NCBI GenBank assembly: GCA_944548615.1
Contig: OX155963.1
Location: forward strand, 26,359,336-26,423,335
From: Micropterix aruncella
Lineage: Eukaryota; Arthropoda; Insecta; Lepidoptera; Micropterigidae
Direction of reading: 5' to 3'
Length of the DNA: 64,000 nucleotides
In this document: in pieces, positions 53,636 through 63,645 of the stretch
Layout: each line of letters begins with the position of its first letter
How positions within the stretch are numbered: the stretch's first letter is position 1
Position numbers and translations under genes: made by a program
Notes under the pieces: generated by a model
What the model was told of the DNA's origin: nothing
What the model saw: the letters and a program-made list of their open reading frames with translations, nothing else
The model's database searches: none

Positions 53636-54200
53636 ACTAGACCTCGTGACCAGCCAGAGCATGCGTCAGCCGAATAGAAAGAGACAGCAGCATATAGTAC
53701 CCCCTCGATCCTCGTCTAGTAGCCACGTACATATTGGGCTCGATTGCGTTTCTTCGTGAACTAAAATCGGAAATTAGTCCGTGTGAACGAGACAGGGCAA
53801 TACGCTAGAGGGGAGTGTAAGATGACCGGTTGTTGCTTTTTCGCATTAAAACTGCGCGCCAAGGTCAAATCTTACACCGCACGAAATATGCTCGAATTTA
53901 TTCGGACGAGTATAAGTTCAAGAGGGAGTATTTATCGACGATCGTTCGTTTCATATTCCGCTCTAACGTATCGCTCTGTCTCGTTCGCTTGGACTAATTT
54001 TAGTTTTAGTTCACAAAGAAACGCAATCGGGCCTATTATATCACTATGGCAACGCTTATATATCACCATGGCAACGCTGCGACGCCATAAGGTGGCTATG
54101 CTATGGATAAACGCGCTTGCGCAACAAGCCAAGGAAGGATGGAGGGGGTACTATATGCTGTTGTCTCTTTCTATTCGGTGAACGCATTCACTCGCAACCC
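53636..54200. mobile_element. MITE, family A (copy 3), split by a family B MITE
   Basis: Left part 53636-53733 (GCCGAATAGAAAGAGACAGC, CCCCCTCGATCC) and right part 54037-54200 (CAACGCTGCGACGCCATAAG, GGAGGGGGTACTATATGCTG, CTCTTTCTATTCGG) are one element, interrupted at a TA by 53734-54036. Confidence 0.85.
53734..54036. mobile_element. MITE, family B (copy 3), nested in family A
   Basis: About 303 bp, in reverse orientation relative to copy 1. Left end TTGGGCTCGATTGCGTTTCT, right end AAACGCAATCGGGCC. Flanking TA is present. It interrupts MITE A copy 3. Confidence 0.85.
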
Positions 54201-54442
54201 GCCTTCACACTCCCGTTCTCTGTTCTCACATCTGTTCTAAACCCTGTGCTCACAGCCCGCATTCGCGCTCCCGTTCTCTATTTTGTTATCCGGTGCATCA
54301 AATAGGGATGAACGCGACCATAAACGCCAAAGTGACGTGTTTTTCAAAACATTTCAAATTCAAAACACATCCATGTCAAAGGAAAATGAATCTATTTTTA
54401 CAAATAAGATTTCGTAGATTTGGTGGCGAGGTTAATTACCAT

Positions 54443-54448
54443 TATAAA
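54443..54448 (+). promoter_or_regulatory. Candidate TATA box of the decarboxylase gene
   Basis: TATAAA, 130 bp upstream of the start codon, in ACCATTATAAAGCCGTG. Spacing would put transcription start near 54475. Seen by eye only. Confidence 0.3.
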
Positions 54449-54577
54449 GCCGTGCGGTGCTATCTATGAGTTTACTGCGGGGCGATATAAGGAAATCCGC
54501 GCGCCGACGATTCACGGTTTCACACTACTTTCTTTTTTGGAGTGGTAAGCGGCGGTCGCGCGCTCGATTAATTGAAG

Positions 54578-55735
54578 ATGTCGTCGAAACAGTTTATCAT
54601 AGCAACTATGATTGCGCCGGTAAATATAGCAGTAATAAAATATTGGGGAAAAAGACAAGAGGAGCTTATTTTGCCGCTTAACGATTCTGTGAGCGGGACT
54701 CTGTCTGTGGATGTTATGTGCGCGAAGACCACTGTTTACGCGAGTCCAGTTTTGAGAGAGAGTAGGATATGGTTGAACGGCGTTGAAGAATCAATCGACA
54801 ATCCTCGGCTGCGGACGTGTTTGAATGAAATTCGGAAGCGAGCCGCCGAGGAAGCCGGTGAGAGCGCAGCGCATTTGTGGCACGTTCATATATGCTCAGA
54901 GAATAATTTCCCGACGGCGGCGGGTTTGGCATCGTCCGCCGCCGGGTACGCTTGTTTGGTTGTGTCGCTGGCGAAGCTGTTCGGACTGAAGAGCGATGTG
55001 AGCGGGTTAGCGCGGCTGGGATCGGGGAGTGCGTGCCGCAGCATCTACGGCGGATTCGTCCGCTGGCACACCGGCACAAAAACCGACGGCAGCGACTCTA
55101 TAGCAACGCAAATCGTCACCGAGGACCATTGGCCGGAGATGCGCGTTTTGATCCTTGTCGTCAGCGACCAACGAAAGACGACGTCGTCGACGAACGGCAT
55201 GCGGGACAGCGTCGCGACCTCCGAACTGCTGAAGTACCGCGTCGAGAAATGCGTGCCGGAGCGGACGGCGCGCATCGTCGCGGCGATACGCAAGCGCGAC
55301 TTTGAAACGTTCGCCGAAGTGACGATGAAAGACAGCAACCAGTTCCATGCGGTCTGCCTCGACACGTACCCGCCTTGTAAATACATGAACGACACATCGC
55401 ACGCGATCGTACGACTCATCCACCAGTACAACGACGTCCGCGGGCTGAAAGTGGCTTACACGTTCGACGCGGGACCGAATGCATGCCTCTACCTTCTCAA
55501 ACCGCAAGTTCACGAAGTACTCTCCTTGATCAACTACGCTTTCAATATTGATTCCGACGTAAGAGGCATACCGATCGAAATCGGGCAGATACCGGACGAT
55601 TTAAAGATTGAATTCGAACCTTCGCGCCAAGAACGCGGTTTAATCAAGTATGTTATTCATACAAAAGTTGGCGGCGGCCCTAAAGAAACAAAAGAACATT
55701 TATTGAATGAAGCTGGATTGCCGCATTGCACTTAA
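54578..55735 (+). CDS. Diphosphomevalonate decarboxylase
   Basis: It converts mevalonate 5-diphosphate, with ATP, to isopentenyl diphosphate, CO2 and phosphate (EC 4.1.1.33); in insects this feeds juvenile hormone and prenylation rather than sterol synthesis. The 385-residue protein starts at the ATG of MSSKQFIIATMIAPVNIAVI and has KYWGKRQEEL (21-30), LNDSVSGTLS, the GHMP ATP-binding loop NFPTAAGLASSAAG (110-123), LGSGSACRSIYGGFVRW (147-163), TTSSTNGMRDSV and the catalytic Asp297 in YTFDAGPNACLY. Human and yeast enzymes are about 400 residues, so it is full length. The frame has no intron. A TTG six bases upstream is not a likely start. The N-terminus shows no signal peptide. It is GC-richer than its flanks. 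Confidence 0.95.
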   Translation: MSSKQFIIATMIAPVNIAVIKYWGKRQEELILPLNDSVSGTLSVDVMCAKTTVYASPVLRESRIWLNGVEESIDNPRLRTCLNEIRKRAAEEAGESAAHLWHVHICSENNFPTAAGLASSAAGYACLVVSLAKLFGLKSDVSGLARLGSGSACRSIYGGFVRWHTGTKTDGSDSIATQIVTEDHWPEMRVLILVVSDQRKTTSSTNGMRDSVATSELLKYRVEKCVPERTARIVAAIRKRDFETFAEVTMKDSNQFHAVCLDTYPPCKYMNDTSHAIVRLIHQYNDVRGLKVAYTFDAGPNACLYLLKPQVHEVLSLINYAFNIDSDVRGIPIEIGQIPDDLKIEFEPSRQERGLIKYVIHTKVGGGPKETKEHLLNEAGLPHCT

Positions 55736-55743
55736 TCCAATAC

Positions 55744-55749
55744 AATAAA
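55744..55749 (+). other. Polyadenylation signal of the decarboxylase gene
   Basis: AATAAA 9 nt after the TAA stop (55733-55735), followed by AT-rich sequence. This implies a very short 3' UTR unless later signals are used. Confidence 0.5.
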
Positions 55750-56280
55750 ATTTATTGGGGGGCAATATTCATAGTCTGATAGTTTTATTGGTGGTATATT
55801 GTATATTAAAATATTTATAGTCTGATAGTTTTATTGTTGGTATATTATATTTTACAAGGTTGATTATTGAAATACAAAATTGTTATTTAATTTTCAATCG
55901 ATTTTAATTGACTGCATCAAGAGGTATTGAATTTTATCAAATACTTTAGATTGCCTGATTGCCTCAGGGCTGGTACCTACTATCACAAGTAAATAATTAA
56001 AAAGAATATAAAACAGGACACCTTTACAGAACGTTAACTATTGTATTTATAATTATTTTTATTGAATATAGTTTTTTACGGAATATTTGTGGTTTATGTA
56101 TTTATCCATATAGATACATGTATATTTTCGGAATGTACTCATTCAGACCTTTCATTTGACACTAAACACAATATATTTCAGTTAATTTATTGACATTTAG
56201 ACACTTACTTGATTTTCGGACAGTTAAGGTACCCTATGACACTCGGAATGACATAACAATACCGAACACTTCTAAATCGG
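55750..56280. other. Gene-free spacer with a short duplication
   Basis: ATAGTCTGATAGTTTTATTG occurs twice (55771 and 55818), each followed by TGGTATATT; the rest is AT-rich. Confidence 0.6.
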
Positions 56281-56284
56281 TTAA

Positions 56285-56546
56285 CCCTTCAGGCCTCGGC
56301 CCCTCAGCCGATTGACAAGTTGCTGTCCCAAAAATTTTTAGTAAAAATTAGTAAAAAAATTGAATTACGACACTGTTTCACCAAAACATTAATTACTGCC
56401 GAACCACTGTACCCATAATTAAAATGAAATATATTGACATAATAAAACATAATAAATTAATACAAATTAAATTAAAATTAAATTAAAACAGGACCGTCAC
56501 GCTGAATCGTGTTGTGGCCGATATCAGCCAATCGGGGCTTGAGGGG
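56285..56546 (-). mobile_element. piggyBac-type MITE, family E (copy 3)
   Basis: 262 bp between TTAA at 56281-56284 and 56547-56550; reverse orientation relative to copies at 30211 and 30651; ends CCCTTCAGGCCTCGG and GGGGCTTGAGGGG. Confidence 0.9.
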
Positions 56547-56550
56547 TTAA

Positions 56551-57114
56551 GGTGTTCAGAAGTTACGGTGGAATAAAGAAACCGAAAATATACATGGATG
56601 AACCAGAACCCATTAACTCCTTTTTTGTCAGGCACTCGTGTAAAAAGAGCAGTCATAGAAGCCCTAATGTATGTTAGAACTCGAGACGATGTGGATTACA
56701 TTCAACATCAGCATTGCCTCGAGATAGTGAGGACTGCTGCTTTCACCACTAAGCAGCACTGACAATACTGGCTGATGGTTTGCTGATTCTTATTAGCCTT
56801 AAAAGAATCCGCTCCTCGATTGGAACATCAAAGCTTTAGCGCTGTGTCTTGATTCTACAATCCAGGCAGACATCGCCAATGCGTTTTCCATAACATGCTT
56901 GCAGGCTTTGTATAAGTTGTAGTCCGGGTGGCAGCTACATGATTACTTACCTCATCGAGTTGCATAATAATACTGCTTTCCACGGAAAGTAGACCTCAAA
57001 AAGGTAAGAAAAAAGTTGGGTCTTCCGGGGCTCAGATTGGGAGGTTCTTCGCAGCAACCATCATCTTACCTCATGTTTTGACATATTTGAAAATCAACAT
57101 GAGAACCAGAGTTA
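56551..57114. other. Gene-free stretch
   Basis: No gene or repeat recognised. CTCGAGATAGTGAGGACTGC near 56718 is not part of any pattern I can name. Confidence 0.4.
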
Positions 57115-57970
57115 TGGTGCTCCTAAACGGGTTATACTGTTACGGCAATATGTGGCTGCATTATAAACTATAGCCCGGCTATCACAGCAGTTTATGGCTG
57201 GAAAATATATATCTCGGCCATTCTCGGCAATATTTCTGCAAAAGTATGGCCCATAATTTCGTCTCAAAACGGGCTACACTATCGGGCAACAATCGTCGAC
57301 GAAATCATACATGTCGCAGCGGCTTATATTGTTTAAAAAAAAACAATAAAACAAAAAAAGGACGAGAATGTAGATTTGAACTTACTTCAATAGGTGCGAC
57401 ACTTTAGATATCCAAGTCTGAATGTTTTTGATGATATGACTACAAATTGAAAGATCTCTCCATATGAATTCACTATTATTAATAAATTTAAAATACAATT
57501 ATTTATTAAGGGTGAACCCACATAGTTATATAAACATTTCAACACACTAATAAATAATATCAATTATTTCAGGCAATTGTACCTATATGACTACAGATCA
57601 GAATAGACAATAATATTTTATAAATAAAAAAAAACGTGATCAGGTAATATGAATACAAATCGAAGTTCTAAAGTTTGCCTTGCATCGTGCCTCGCATCAG
57701 AAAGGGACGCACTTATGCCGCAAAACGAAACAGCAATAAAGCTGGCCGGGCAATATTGGAGTATTTTCGATTGCGAAGCGATCGTCCAGCAACACATAAA
57801 AATGCTTCGGCCATACCAAACATGTGTGGCTGTATAACGGGGATGCGCAAAAAGATAATATCCAGGACATACTAAAAATATTGTTGCATATTGCAAAGTA
57901 TAGTTGGTATTGCTAGCAATGTTGCAGGTAATTGTGTGGCAGAGAAAATGTGGCCCATTTAGGAGCAGCT
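57115..57970. repeat. Possible MITE-like element
   Basis: TGCTCCTAAACGGG at 57118 is matched in reverse by CCCATTTAGGAGCA at 57954-57967. Inner blocks (GTTATACTGT, TATGTGGCTG against GTGGCTGTATAAC) are partly inverted. No TSD is evident; internal ORFs have no domain. Confidence 0.45.
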
Positions 57971-58495
57971 TTAGAGTATATACCTAGACAGCTTTTATTT
58001 ATCAGTCAAATACCTACCTATGAAATGACTCATTTCAAAGATACCTCTGGTCGCGCAAAATAAAAAGTGTTTTGCAGTCAGCAAAAATTCACCACTATGG
58101 CGACCAACAAGTCTACAACCACACAACTTTCTCAAACTTTGAGTTTAAAATGCTTTCAGGTTCTCACGAACCTGTAACATTCTTAGCTTACGGATGAGTG
58201 ACTTTTCTTACTGAAATCACAGTATACCCACCCCACAGTAGCTTCTCTTAGAACAAAATTGAAATCAAACCGAATACGACACGAGTCTTAAGGACTCGCA
58301 TTTGCTTGCCAGATGTCCGAAAGTGTCGCCATCCTTTACCTGACCGTAATGTTAAATGTTCACGTTCGTCGGGACGGACCCCTCTGCCCATATTCCTTGC
58401 ACCTTTTCCTGCATTGCCTTGTAGCTCGAGAGTAAAGTTACTGGTTGGTATACTGAGTTGAAATGTTCCCATATAACTCGTAAAATCTGCATATT
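57971..58495. other. Gene-free stretch
   Basis: A minus-strand ORF at 58248-58472 (LSIPTSNFTLELQGNAGKGA) is open, but I recognise no family and no convincing splice sites. Confidence 0.35.
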
Positions 58496-58527
58496 ATCAT
58501 TGATTTTAGTGTTATAAAATCAATGAT
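58496..58527. repeat. Perfect 13-bp-arm hairpin at a LINE target site
   Basis: ATCATTGATTTTA, 6 nt, TAAAATCAATGAT. The right arm is the left copy of the LINE target-site duplication. A close copy of the hairpin lies at 61472-61505. Confidence 0.9.
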
Positions 58528-60455
58528 TTTTTTTATTTGTTGAGTGGGGCTTTTCTAAGGTCTTTATGAGCCTTGTAACACTGCGACCATTGCTGATCTA
58601 TTGTGCTCGCCACCTACTATAGTTCTGCGCTAAGCCCCGTGTCATTCAAGAACCGCAGCAGGCTTTTGGCGCCAGATTGTTTTACCTCCTCAGGTTGGAG
58701 GTAGTGACCACCCAGGTGGTTGTATCTTTTACGCATCAGCGGGCCACACTCGCACATGAGGTGCTGGGGAGTTTCCTCTGCCCCTTGGCAGAACCTGCAC
58801 ATTTTTGTGTCTTTGAGCTTGAGGTTGAACATGTGTTTGTTCAGGCCACAATGCCCCGTGAGCGCCCTTACCAGTATGCGTAGATTGTTCCTATTTAGCG
58901 ATAGGGCCTCACGGGCCGTCTTACGGTCGTAAGGCTTAATGAGCGCTTTGGAATGATTCAACCCTGGCGTGTTGTTCCAGTGGTTGACGGATTGTTCTAA
59001 ACACATTTGTTTGAGCATTAGGTTTGCAAGGCTTTTTGGTACGCCACAGCAGGGTTCAGGGCCGTATAACGTTCCCTTTGCTCCCGTCCTAGCAAGTTCG
59101 TCGGCTTTTTCATTTCCCTCGATTCCTGCATGGCCGGGAACCCATCTTAGTATTACCCTGTTCTTTTCGCCCAGGGAATTCAGTAGTGATATGCAGTTTT
59201 GCACTAGCTTTGAATTAATGGTATTCGAGGCTAGTGCCATAAGAGCTGCTTTGCTATCCGAGTGGATATAGATACGGTGGTTGGCGTAGTCCTTTTGGAG
59301 GTTGATATCCGCACATTCAATAATGGCGTAAACCTCCGCTTGGAATATGGAGGCGTATTTTCCCAAGTTTACACTTCTTTTGAAGTTTGGTCGCTCTCCA
59401 TATATACCACAGCCTACGTCAAGTCCCGATTTGGACCCATCAGTATACCATTTAAGGCTACCGGCCTCCCATTGCAGTTGGCTTTTTAGCCAGTCGTCTC
59501 TGGGCGGCAGTTCCACTGTAAAAAGTTTTCCAAAGTTTAGGAGTGGGAGCATGGTGTCTGATACCATGTTGAGGGTTGGATTTTCACTGACTGAGTCAAG
59601 AACTGATCTTAGTGCTTGTGAGATCCAGTTTACCTTCTCTCGGGCAGATAGCCTGTACATGCTGGCTTTCGCCACCTGTTGCAAATGAATGTGTAGGGGC
59701 GGTAAGTTCAGCAGTGCATCTAGAGCTGCTCCAGGAGTGGAGGACATTGCGCCAGTTGTCATGAGGCACGCCGTCCTTTGGATATTGTTTAGTTTGGTAA
59801 TCACAGTTTTCTGGTTGGCTTTGTTGCACCATACCACCGAGGCGTACGAGATTATCGGCCTCACAATGGCAGTGTATAGCCAGTGGGAGATCTTGGGGTT
59901 AAGGCCCCAGTTTTTCCCCGCCAGTCTTCTGCTTATACCCAAAGCACTTTTAGCTTTTTGAATTGTTTTATCTAGGTGGCTGTTCCAGGTGAGTCTTTGG
60001 TCGAGCGTGACTCCCAGATACTTTACTTCCTTGGAGAAAGGAATCTGCCTGTGGTTTAAGATTGGCATTTTTAGTCCACCTAGTTGACGTTTGTTGGTAA
60101 ATGGCACGAGGACGGTCTTATCGGCGTTGACCGATAATTCGTTCTCTCTGCACCAATTGCTAACGATTGTTAACGCTTTTTGCATTATGTGTGAGATCGT
60201 GTTTTGGCAGAAGCCCCGGACAATGACTACTAGGTCATCAGCATAGCCCTGTGTGTCTATCCTGGCCTCTGCCATCCTATGCAGGAGTTGATCTATTGCA
60301 AGAGTCCATAGTAGGGGCGAGAGTACGCCTCCCTGCGGGCAGCCTCTTGTAGTGGTGACTTCAAGGTTTGTTCCGTGAAGAGCTACCTTGGCCGTGCGGT
60401 TTGAGAGCATCGCTTTCACCCATCTGGTTGTGGTGTTGTCAACTTGTTTTGACTC
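58528..60455 (-). mobile_element. 5'-truncated LINE with RNase H, 13-bp TSD and 5' filler
   Basis: TSD TAAAATCAATGAT at 58515-58527 and 60472-60484; poly(A) tail (T run at 58528-58534 on the plus strand). Between the LINE 5' end (60455) and the TSD are 16 nt that copy the host sequence found just beyond the TSD (60481-60496). Confidence 0.85.
58617..60455 (-). CDS. LINE ORF2 C-terminal two-thirds: reverse transcriptase, RNase H, CCHC
   Basis: An uninterrupted frame from the truncation to TAG at 58617-58619. Counting from the codon at 60419 it gives 600 residues; the frame remains open to about 60455 (VDNTTTRW). Reverse transcriptase: TRGCPQGGVLSPLLW, GYADDLVVI (Tyr59), ADKTVLVPFTNKRQLGGLK, KYLGVTLDQRLTWNSHL and KNWGLNPKISHWLYT. 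RNase H: LKWYTDGSKSGLDVGCGIYG (near 329), QAEVYAI, HSDSKAALMAL and RWVPGHAGIEGNEKADELAR. A zinc knuckle CRFCQGAEETPQHLMCEC is near 547. It is related to 36579-39522 but clearly distinct. Undamaged coding sequence suggests recent insertion; the missing 5' part makes it non-autonomous. Confidence 0.9.
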   Translation of the reverse strand, partial: ESKQVDNTTTRWVKAMLSNRTAKVALHGTNLEVTTTRGCPQGGVLSPLLWTLAIDQLLHRMAEARIDTQGYADDLVVIVRGFCQNTISHIMQKALTIVSNWCRENELSVNADKTVLVPFTNKRQLGGLKMPILNHRQIPFSKEVKYLGVTLDQRLTWNSHLDKTIQKAKSALGISRRLAGKNWGLNPKISHWLYTAIVRPIISYASVVWCNKANQKTVITKLNNIQRTACLMTTGAMSSTPGAALDALLNLPPLHIHLQQVAKASMYRLSAREKVNWISQALRSVLDSVSENPTLNMVSDTMLPLLNFGKLFTVELPPRDDWLKSQLQWEAGSLKWYTDGSKSGLDVGCGIYGERPNFKRSVNLGKYASIFQAEVYAIIECADINLQKDYANHRIYIHSDSKAALMALASNTINSKLVQNCISLLNSLGEKNRVILRWVPGHAGIEGNEKADELARTGAKGTLYGPEPCCGVPKSLANLMLKQMCLEQSVNHWNNTPGLNHSKALIKPYDRKTAREALSLNRNNLRILVRALTGHCGLNKHMFNLKLKDTKMCRFCQGAEETPQHLMCECGPLMRKRYNHLGGHYLQPEEVKQSGAKSLLRFLNDTGLSAEL

Positions 60456-60695
60456 TGATACTATACATGGCTAAAATCAATGATACTATACATGGCTAGT
60501 TTTTATTAGTGAGCACGCATCTAGTGGATGATTAAAATATATGGTTACTTTTTTTTCTACCCAATATTCTACCCAATACACTATTGACTTCGGAGTCAAA
60601 AATGTCTGATATGTTTTTTGATTTAGGACTGCTGCTGTGGAAAAACGGCCAAGCTTTCAGATGTTTAGTATTTTTTCTCATTAACAGGCCAAAAT

Positions 60696-60718
60696 ATATA
60701 TATATATATATATATATA
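60696..60718. repeat. (AT)n microsatellite
   Basis: Uninterrupted AT dinucleotide run within AT-rich sequence. Confidence 0.95.
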
Positions 60719-60847
60719 TTCAACTTAGTTTTTTATGTAGAATAATGTTATACAGAGTGACCGGGTAAACGAGTGTTGCATTCCTAGGAATGATTCTGTA
60801 TATCAAACTAAACAAGATATATTTTTATATTTAGTTTTTTTTCTTAA

Positions 60848-61152
60848 CCCTTGGAGTAAACGGGTATTTTCATGGATGCATCTGTCTCTTTTGCAGGATT
60901 TTCGGCGACATCGACTTAAAGTACTATAACTACGAAACTACTACACCAATCATAAAAAGAACAACTGCACAATGATTGCATTGAAATTTCGAATATAGAA
61001 TATTGAAATATCATTTTGTAAAACAATTAGATAATTATGAATAAATATGAGAACGTCAAAGAAGTGAAAAAAACGCACGACCAGATTTGGTCGACTCGTA
61101 CTTAACGGATAATTGTTTCGCGACCAGATTTGGTTGACTCATACTCAACGGG
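60848..61152 (+). mobile_element. piggyBac-type MITE, family F (copy 2)
   Basis: 305 bp between TTAA at 60844-60847 and 61153-61156; nearly identical to 34221-34526, differing mainly in the GACCAGATTTGGT subterminal repeats. Confidence 0.9.
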
Positions 61153-61156
61153 TTAA

Positions 61157-61724
61157 AACATGTTTTTGCATTTTAGGAGATTCCTTGGTACATATTATTT
61201 AATCTACATTAAAGATGAGTTGTCATACTTCTTTTGTATTTAGTCCTTTCAAAAAAAAAAAATCTGAATATTCAAAAGTTAAACTGCTTTTTCTCCATTA
61301 CAAAAATGATGGTACAGAATATCCCCAGAAATGCAACAATTCAAGTAAGTCACTCGTATACATAAAAACTACACATCTAATAACAAAAAAAGTCTCGGTT
61401 TAGTTTCGTGTAGAATCTGCCTTACTGATAAATACTAATCCTTTAAAGAAAGGTCTTCAATTGAAAATAACATCATTGATTTTATTACACTATAAAATCA
61501 ACGATAACTAACATCTTCAATTGCTTTTTAAGGAATCATAAGATGAAGGTAATCGTTTATTTAGTGACTTACTACCGATCCTGAACCTCCACCGTTCACC
61601 AATCGAATCATAGTCTAGTAGAGAATTAATTGCATTTATTGGTATTAATATTAATTTAACTCAGCGTCTACTTCGTAGTAATGATTAAAATAAAATATCA
61701 CAATTTACTTTTATTTGAGTCTCA
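61157..61724. other. Gene-free spacer
   Basis: AT-rich; holds the hairpin at 61472-61505 (ATCATTGATTTTA, then TAAAATCAACGAT), a one-mismatch copy of 58496-58527. Confidence 0.6.
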
Positions 61725-61730
61725 TTTATT
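61725..61730 (-). other. Polyadenylation signal of RACK1
   Basis: AATAAA on the minus strand (AAGAATAAATGAG), about 86 nt beyond the RACK1 stop codon. Confidence 0.6.
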
Positions 61731-61815
61731 CTTGCTCTTTATCAATATAAAAAACGATCATACTAAAGTAACAAAAATAAATGAAACGCACAATGTGTTA
61801 TGTCAAAAGATTAGG

Positions 61816-61995
61816 TTATCGCGCGGAGACGGACACCTGCCAGACCCGGATGGTGTTGTCGGAGTAGCCGGCGAACAGCGTCTGGCCGTCCGTGGACCAG
61901 GTGAGCGACAGGCACTGCGGCGGGTCGGCCTTGGAGCCCGTCTGCGTCACCACCTCCGGCCGGAGCTCCTCCACCATCTCTTTGCTTTCCAGATC
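61816..61995 (-). CDS. RACK1: RACK1 last coding exon
   Basis: RACK1 is a seven-blade WD40 scaffold of the small ribosomal subunit that also anchors activated protein kinase C. This exon encodes the last 59 residues ([40 protein letters not shown]), the end of blade 7 with its WD-type VW dipeptide, and a TAA at 61816-61818. The acceptor GTTATTGTGCAG lies just before the GAT codon, phase 0, at the usual VWD-LESK position. Earlier exons are not found between 61996 and 64000 and should lie beyond the window. A processed copy is unlikely, because a splice acceptor and a 3' poly(A) signal are present. An extra Gly (TQTGSKAD) is compared with the version I remember. Confidence 0.85.
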   Translation of the reverse strand, partial: DLESKEMVEELRPEVVTQTGSKADPPQCLSLTWSTDGQTLFAGYSDNTIRVWQVSVSAR

Positions 61996-62299
61996 CTGCA
62001 CAATAACAACACATCATTTAATGCCACCGACGGACGTTGCATCTCCTTCGCCGCTATATATTTATGTAGGTTTATTACTTAAAAAGATGATGGAAAACAA
62101 TACTCTCGGAGAAAATGTTCCCCGATCGGTGGAAACTGTCGAGGGGAAGCGCTGCGGTCAAAGTAGAGATAGAGCGCTGGAAATATTAGGATTAAAGAAA
62201 CGGTCGTACGAGCGACGTCCGGAATCCAAACACTGATATACGTCATTTTCCCTCATCTGCAGAATACATTTGGCTCCGTTGCGTTCCTTCGTATCTTAA

Positions 62300-62622
62300 C
62301 TCCTCTCCTCGCGGAGTAAAAATTCAGCTGTCCCATTCGCGCGCGACCTTTTCGCGCGCAAAATCGACGACCTTGATAAAAACGACCATTACTTGTAAAC
62401 CACTATACGGATCTTAAAAAGAAGAACTGTAAAATGATCGCATTGAAATTTGACATATAAAACATTATAACCTTATCTCGTAAATCAATTAAGATAATAA
62501 TGGCGACAAATTACAGAACGCAAACGGCCTCCATCGTGTCGTCATCACTGGACCAAGTGGACGCCTGTCATTCCAGTGTATTAAAACTTGCATCCCCAAA
62601 AGGACGCCTGTCATTTGTTGGG
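62300..62622 (+). mobile_element. piggyBac-type MITE, family G (copy 2)
   Basis: Between TTAA at 62296-62299 and 62623-62626. Left end CTCCTCTCCTCGCGG aligns with the reversed right end of 47729-49144, and the right end (CATCCCCAAAAGGACGCC...) aligns with its reversed left end. GGACGCCTGTCATT is duplicated near the right end. Confidence 0.75.
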
Positions 62623-62794
62623 TTAAATCGGAATTAAATTATGCAAGCGAGTCGGGTCAATATGAGAGCTGAATATCAAATAAACGATTGTCACTTTTCA
62701 GCATACAACTACCGATCAAACGTAAAGCGGCATGACGTAAGAGACCGGACGAAACTTTTTTAAACTAATTCAAATTATTTTATATACAACGGGT

Positions 62795-62915
62795 AGTTTT
62801 TGTACCGGAAAGATAGGATCGTTCATTTTACATTCCGCTCTAAAGCACTGCTGTCTCGTTCGCATCGACTATTTTCCGATATTTATTCACGAAGAAACGA
62901 TATTGAGTCCGTTAT
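62795..62915 (-). mobile_element. MITE family B fragment (copy 4), diverged
   Basis: Contains GATCGTTCATTTTACATTCC, GCTCTAAAGC, GTCTCGTTCGCATCGACTA and TTCACGAAGAAACGAT, which match the right half of family B with many changes. Confidence 0.6.
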
Positions 62916-63641
62916 ACGCTCCAATAGTGTGACAATCGCAAGAATATTCTAAGAAAATGGACATGCTCTGATATTGCAAAAAGTGTACTGGGGAGTGCTC
63001 GAGAGTTTCGAAAATTGCATTATTTCCTGGAGGTTAGAAAAGCTACATACCAAGATAAAAGATATTATTATAATTACATTTACTGTAAAGGCGAAATACC
63101 TTGCATGTTCTTTGCAGATGCAAAATCATGGTTTTTCTTTGTTTGACCCATTAAATATTCATAAATGCTGATATTTACATTTAATCAGTTACGAGCATCA
63201 GTGCTGGTGCCGATAACTGACCTTGGTTAGTCAGTCAGTTGTGGATAATTTTTATACAGTATACTAGAGAAAATGAGTTCTCGAAAACGGCAGAATTTGG
63301 TACGAGTGAATTATTTTATGAGAAAACTTCCTTATCTGCTGTTACAAGAGTGGACAGAGTTAGAAGAGGAGGTATCGAAAAGAAGCATAATTTTCACTAT
63401 TTAAATTTTTTGACACGATGCTACATCATCCTACAAAACAAAGCCATCGACTGACAAGTGACATACAAGTGACAAGTGACGTTTATACAAGGTCAATACC
63501 CCTGTTGCAGGAGGAGCAGACCGACTTCAAAATATATAGTGGGAATATTAAGTCAGCATTGACTCGACAGCGCTGTATTGACTTAAAACCAATTTACACG
63601 ATGGTAATACCTGATCAGTGCTGACTTGTCTTTTGATATCA
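62916..63641. other. Gene-free stretch
   Basis: No RACK1 exon or other gene is visible on either strand. ACAAGTGAC repeats occur at 63453-63480. Confidence 0.4.
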
Positions 63642-63645
63642 TTAA

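Noticed and set aside
54714..55513. Long ORFs on the opposite strand of 54714-55513
   Set aside because: Composition shadows of the decarboxylase gene.
58248..58472. Minus-strand ORF (LSIPTSNFTLELQGNAGKGA...) as a possible exon
   Set aside because: Open in more than one frame, no family recognised and no convincing splice sites on both sides.
62056..62236. ORF after the RACK1 exon as another gene
   Set aside because: No domain, and it lies in the intron side of RACK1.
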